Below are positions 14,732 through 15,677 of a stretch of DNA of 15,677 nucleotides, piece after piece. The position numbers and the translations under genes were made by a program. The stretch spans positions 1 to 15,677 of the forward strand of contig JAKEIB010000185.1 of NCBI GenBank assembly GCA_022614705.1, in the 5' to 3' direction. This DNA comes from Planctomycetota bacterium. Lineage in GTDB: Bacteria; Planctomycetota; Planctomycetia; Pirellulales; Lacipirellulaceae. How positions within the stretch are numbered: position 1 is the first letter of the stretch; every line of letters starts with the position of its first letter. The notes under the pieces are model-generated. The model did no database searches and was not told the origin of the DNA. It worked only from the letters and a program-made list of their open reading frames with translations.

Positions 14732-14785
14732 TGTAGTCCTCTCGCTCCGCGAGAGGAATCCGTCTCGCGGAGCGAGACGACTACA
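14732..14785. repeat. 54-bp double-hairpin element, copy 2 (between convergent genes)
   Basis: Outer arms TGTAGTC (14732-14738) and GACTACA (14779-14785) enclose CTCTCGC-TCC-GCGAGAG (14739-14755) and GTCTCGC-GGA-GCGAGAC (14762-14778) with a six-base spacer. It begins five bases after the TPR stop and ends seven bases before the stop of the convergent gene, so it may act as a bidirectional transcription end. Confidence 0.9.
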
Positions 14786-14791
14786 AAGGCG

Positions 14792-15677
14792 CTACTTCAC
14801 TTCTTCCATGTAGCGCACGAACTTCGTCTCGAACATCTTCATCTCGCGGCCGAAGATGTCCTGGAAATCGGCCATGCGTTCGGCCGGCGGATAGTCGCTG
14901 AACGGCGGCCTGTCGGCCGCTTTCGCGAGGTACGCGGCGTACAATCGCGGCTGCGTTTCGCACAAGTAAAACGACAGTGCCCAGGCCTCGGCATACGCGC
15001 CGCTTGGATCACTGCGAAATGCGCCATCCGAGGCAAGCAGTGCGGCAATCGCCCCGGGCTTTCGCCGCGTGGCGGCGTATTCGTGAAATTCCTGGAGCCG
15101 CCCGCGGTTCACGCGATCGGCCTGCGACAGGTCGTATTGTGAATTCCAAACCCCGCGCGCCTCGAACATCGTGGCCAACCCTTCGACCATCCAGCGTGGC
15201 GCGGCCGTGAAGCGCTTGTGAACGCCAACATTGTACGCCGTTTGATGCGTTGCTTCGTGGATGATGGTATCGGCGTTCTCCGACCAGTCGGCACCGCCAG
15301 CCCCGGACGTCACGTCGAATAAAAACACGCGGTTCGAAACCGGGTCGTAATGGCCGAGCGTGTTGGGCCGCATCGGCGTGCCGCTGGCCGCGGCGTGCCG
15401 ATAATACTCGGCCTGCTCGCGAAATACGACCGCCACCAGCGGATATTGCGGCTCGGCCAGCTTGAATCCGCGCACGCGGAAGTAGTGCTCAAAGCGGTTG
15501 TACAATTCTTCAAACCGGTTGGCCCACTGATCGCGCTCGCCCTGTGGATGAACGATCAAATAATGCCGCGTCGTGGAAGTATCAAACCGCCTGTTGAACT
15601 CCTGTTGCAGCGCCGTCTTCATTTCCGAGGGCGAGTACCCGAAGAATCGCGGGCTGGTCTTTTTCGCTTCCGTGGCC
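14792..15677 (-). CDS. DUF1570-type putative metallopeptidase (5' truncated by window edge)
   Basis: The frame stays open through the right edge, so the N-terminus is missing. An internal ATG at 15622 is probably not the start, because the preceding codons (FFGYSPSE) look like conserved family sequence. About 295 residues are visible. Counting from the internal Met, NRRFDTSTTRHYLIVHPQG (10-28) is followed by IIHEATHQ with H122, E123 and H126 (HExxH), and WMVEGLATMFE with E147, the third zinc ligand expected for a gluzincin. This matches the DUF1570 proteins found mostly in planctomycetes, which are presumed peptidases; activity is inferred from the motif. A signal peptide, if present, lies outside the window. 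Confidence 0.85.
   Translation of the reverse strand, partial: ATEAKKTSPRFFGYSPSEMKTALQQEFNRRFDTSTTRHYLIVHPQGERDQWANRFEELYNRFEHYFRVRGFKLAEPQYPLVAVVFREQAEYYRHAAASGTPMRPNTLGHYDPVSNRVFLFDVTSGAGGADWSENADTIIHEATHQTAYNVGVHKRFTAAPRWMVEGLATMFEARGVWNSQYDLSQADRVNRGRLQEFHEYAATRRKPGAIAALLASDGAFRSDPSGAYAEAWALSFYLCETQPRLYAAYLAKAADRPPFSDYPPAERMADFQDIFGREMKMFETKFVRYMEEVK

Overview
The window looks like a chromosomal segment of a planctomycete, most likely of the Pirellulales type. The reasons are the high G+C content, a DUF1570-type protein, a small HTH protein of a type I associate with planctomycetes, weak or absent Shine-Dalgarno sites at many starts, and a high density of short palindromic and heptamer repeats both between and inside genes. 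The assignment is an inference from gene content; there is no rRNA or other marker gene here. No CRISPR array, complete transposase or prophage module is visible.

Layout. 1-86: C-terminal end of an unidentified + strand gene. 119-191: degenerate tRNA-like sequence with a CAU anticodon and a good 3' half, possibly an attachment-site remnant. 192-510: no gene, but one perfect 10-bp inverted repeat. 511-1146 (+): small HTH protein. 6336 to 1412 (- strand): a likely four-gene operon in the order putative lipoprotein, apolipoprotein N-acyltransferase (lnt), ABC-F ATPase, DUF985 cupin. Spacings are a 4-nt overlap, 63 nt and 18 nt. 6365-6937 (+): M50-like membrane metallopeptidase, divergent from the operon. 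7040-7171 (+): 43-residue basic protein with a good RBS. 8828-7296 and 11095-8882 (-): a group II PLP decarboxylase directly downstream of a penicillin-acylase-family Ntn hydrolase. 11407-11318 (-): 29-residue, extremely basic ORF resembling bS22/AURKAIP1-COX24 peptides. 12669-11578 (-): ychF GTPase. 12973-14727 (+): secreted TPR protein. 15677-14792 (-): DUF1570-type putative metallopeptidase, running off the right edge.

How the genes work together. The lipoprotein/lnt pair is translationally coupled, and Lnt would N-acylate lipoproteins. The acylase and decarboxylase may act on the same class of acylated amino compounds, but this is inference only.

The most unusual content is the repeats. 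A palindromic element with an AATCCGA heptamer tail lies in frame inside lnt, and a relative forms the N-terminus of the HTH protein. A second element is read through inside the decarboxylase. A 54/55-bp double-hairpin element occurs twice, at the 3' ends of ychF and the TPR gene, with compensatory base changes in each hairpin; in the ychF copy the element supplies the stop codon. Other hairpins sit at 6952-7020, 7208-7231, 11148-11225 and 12763-12826.
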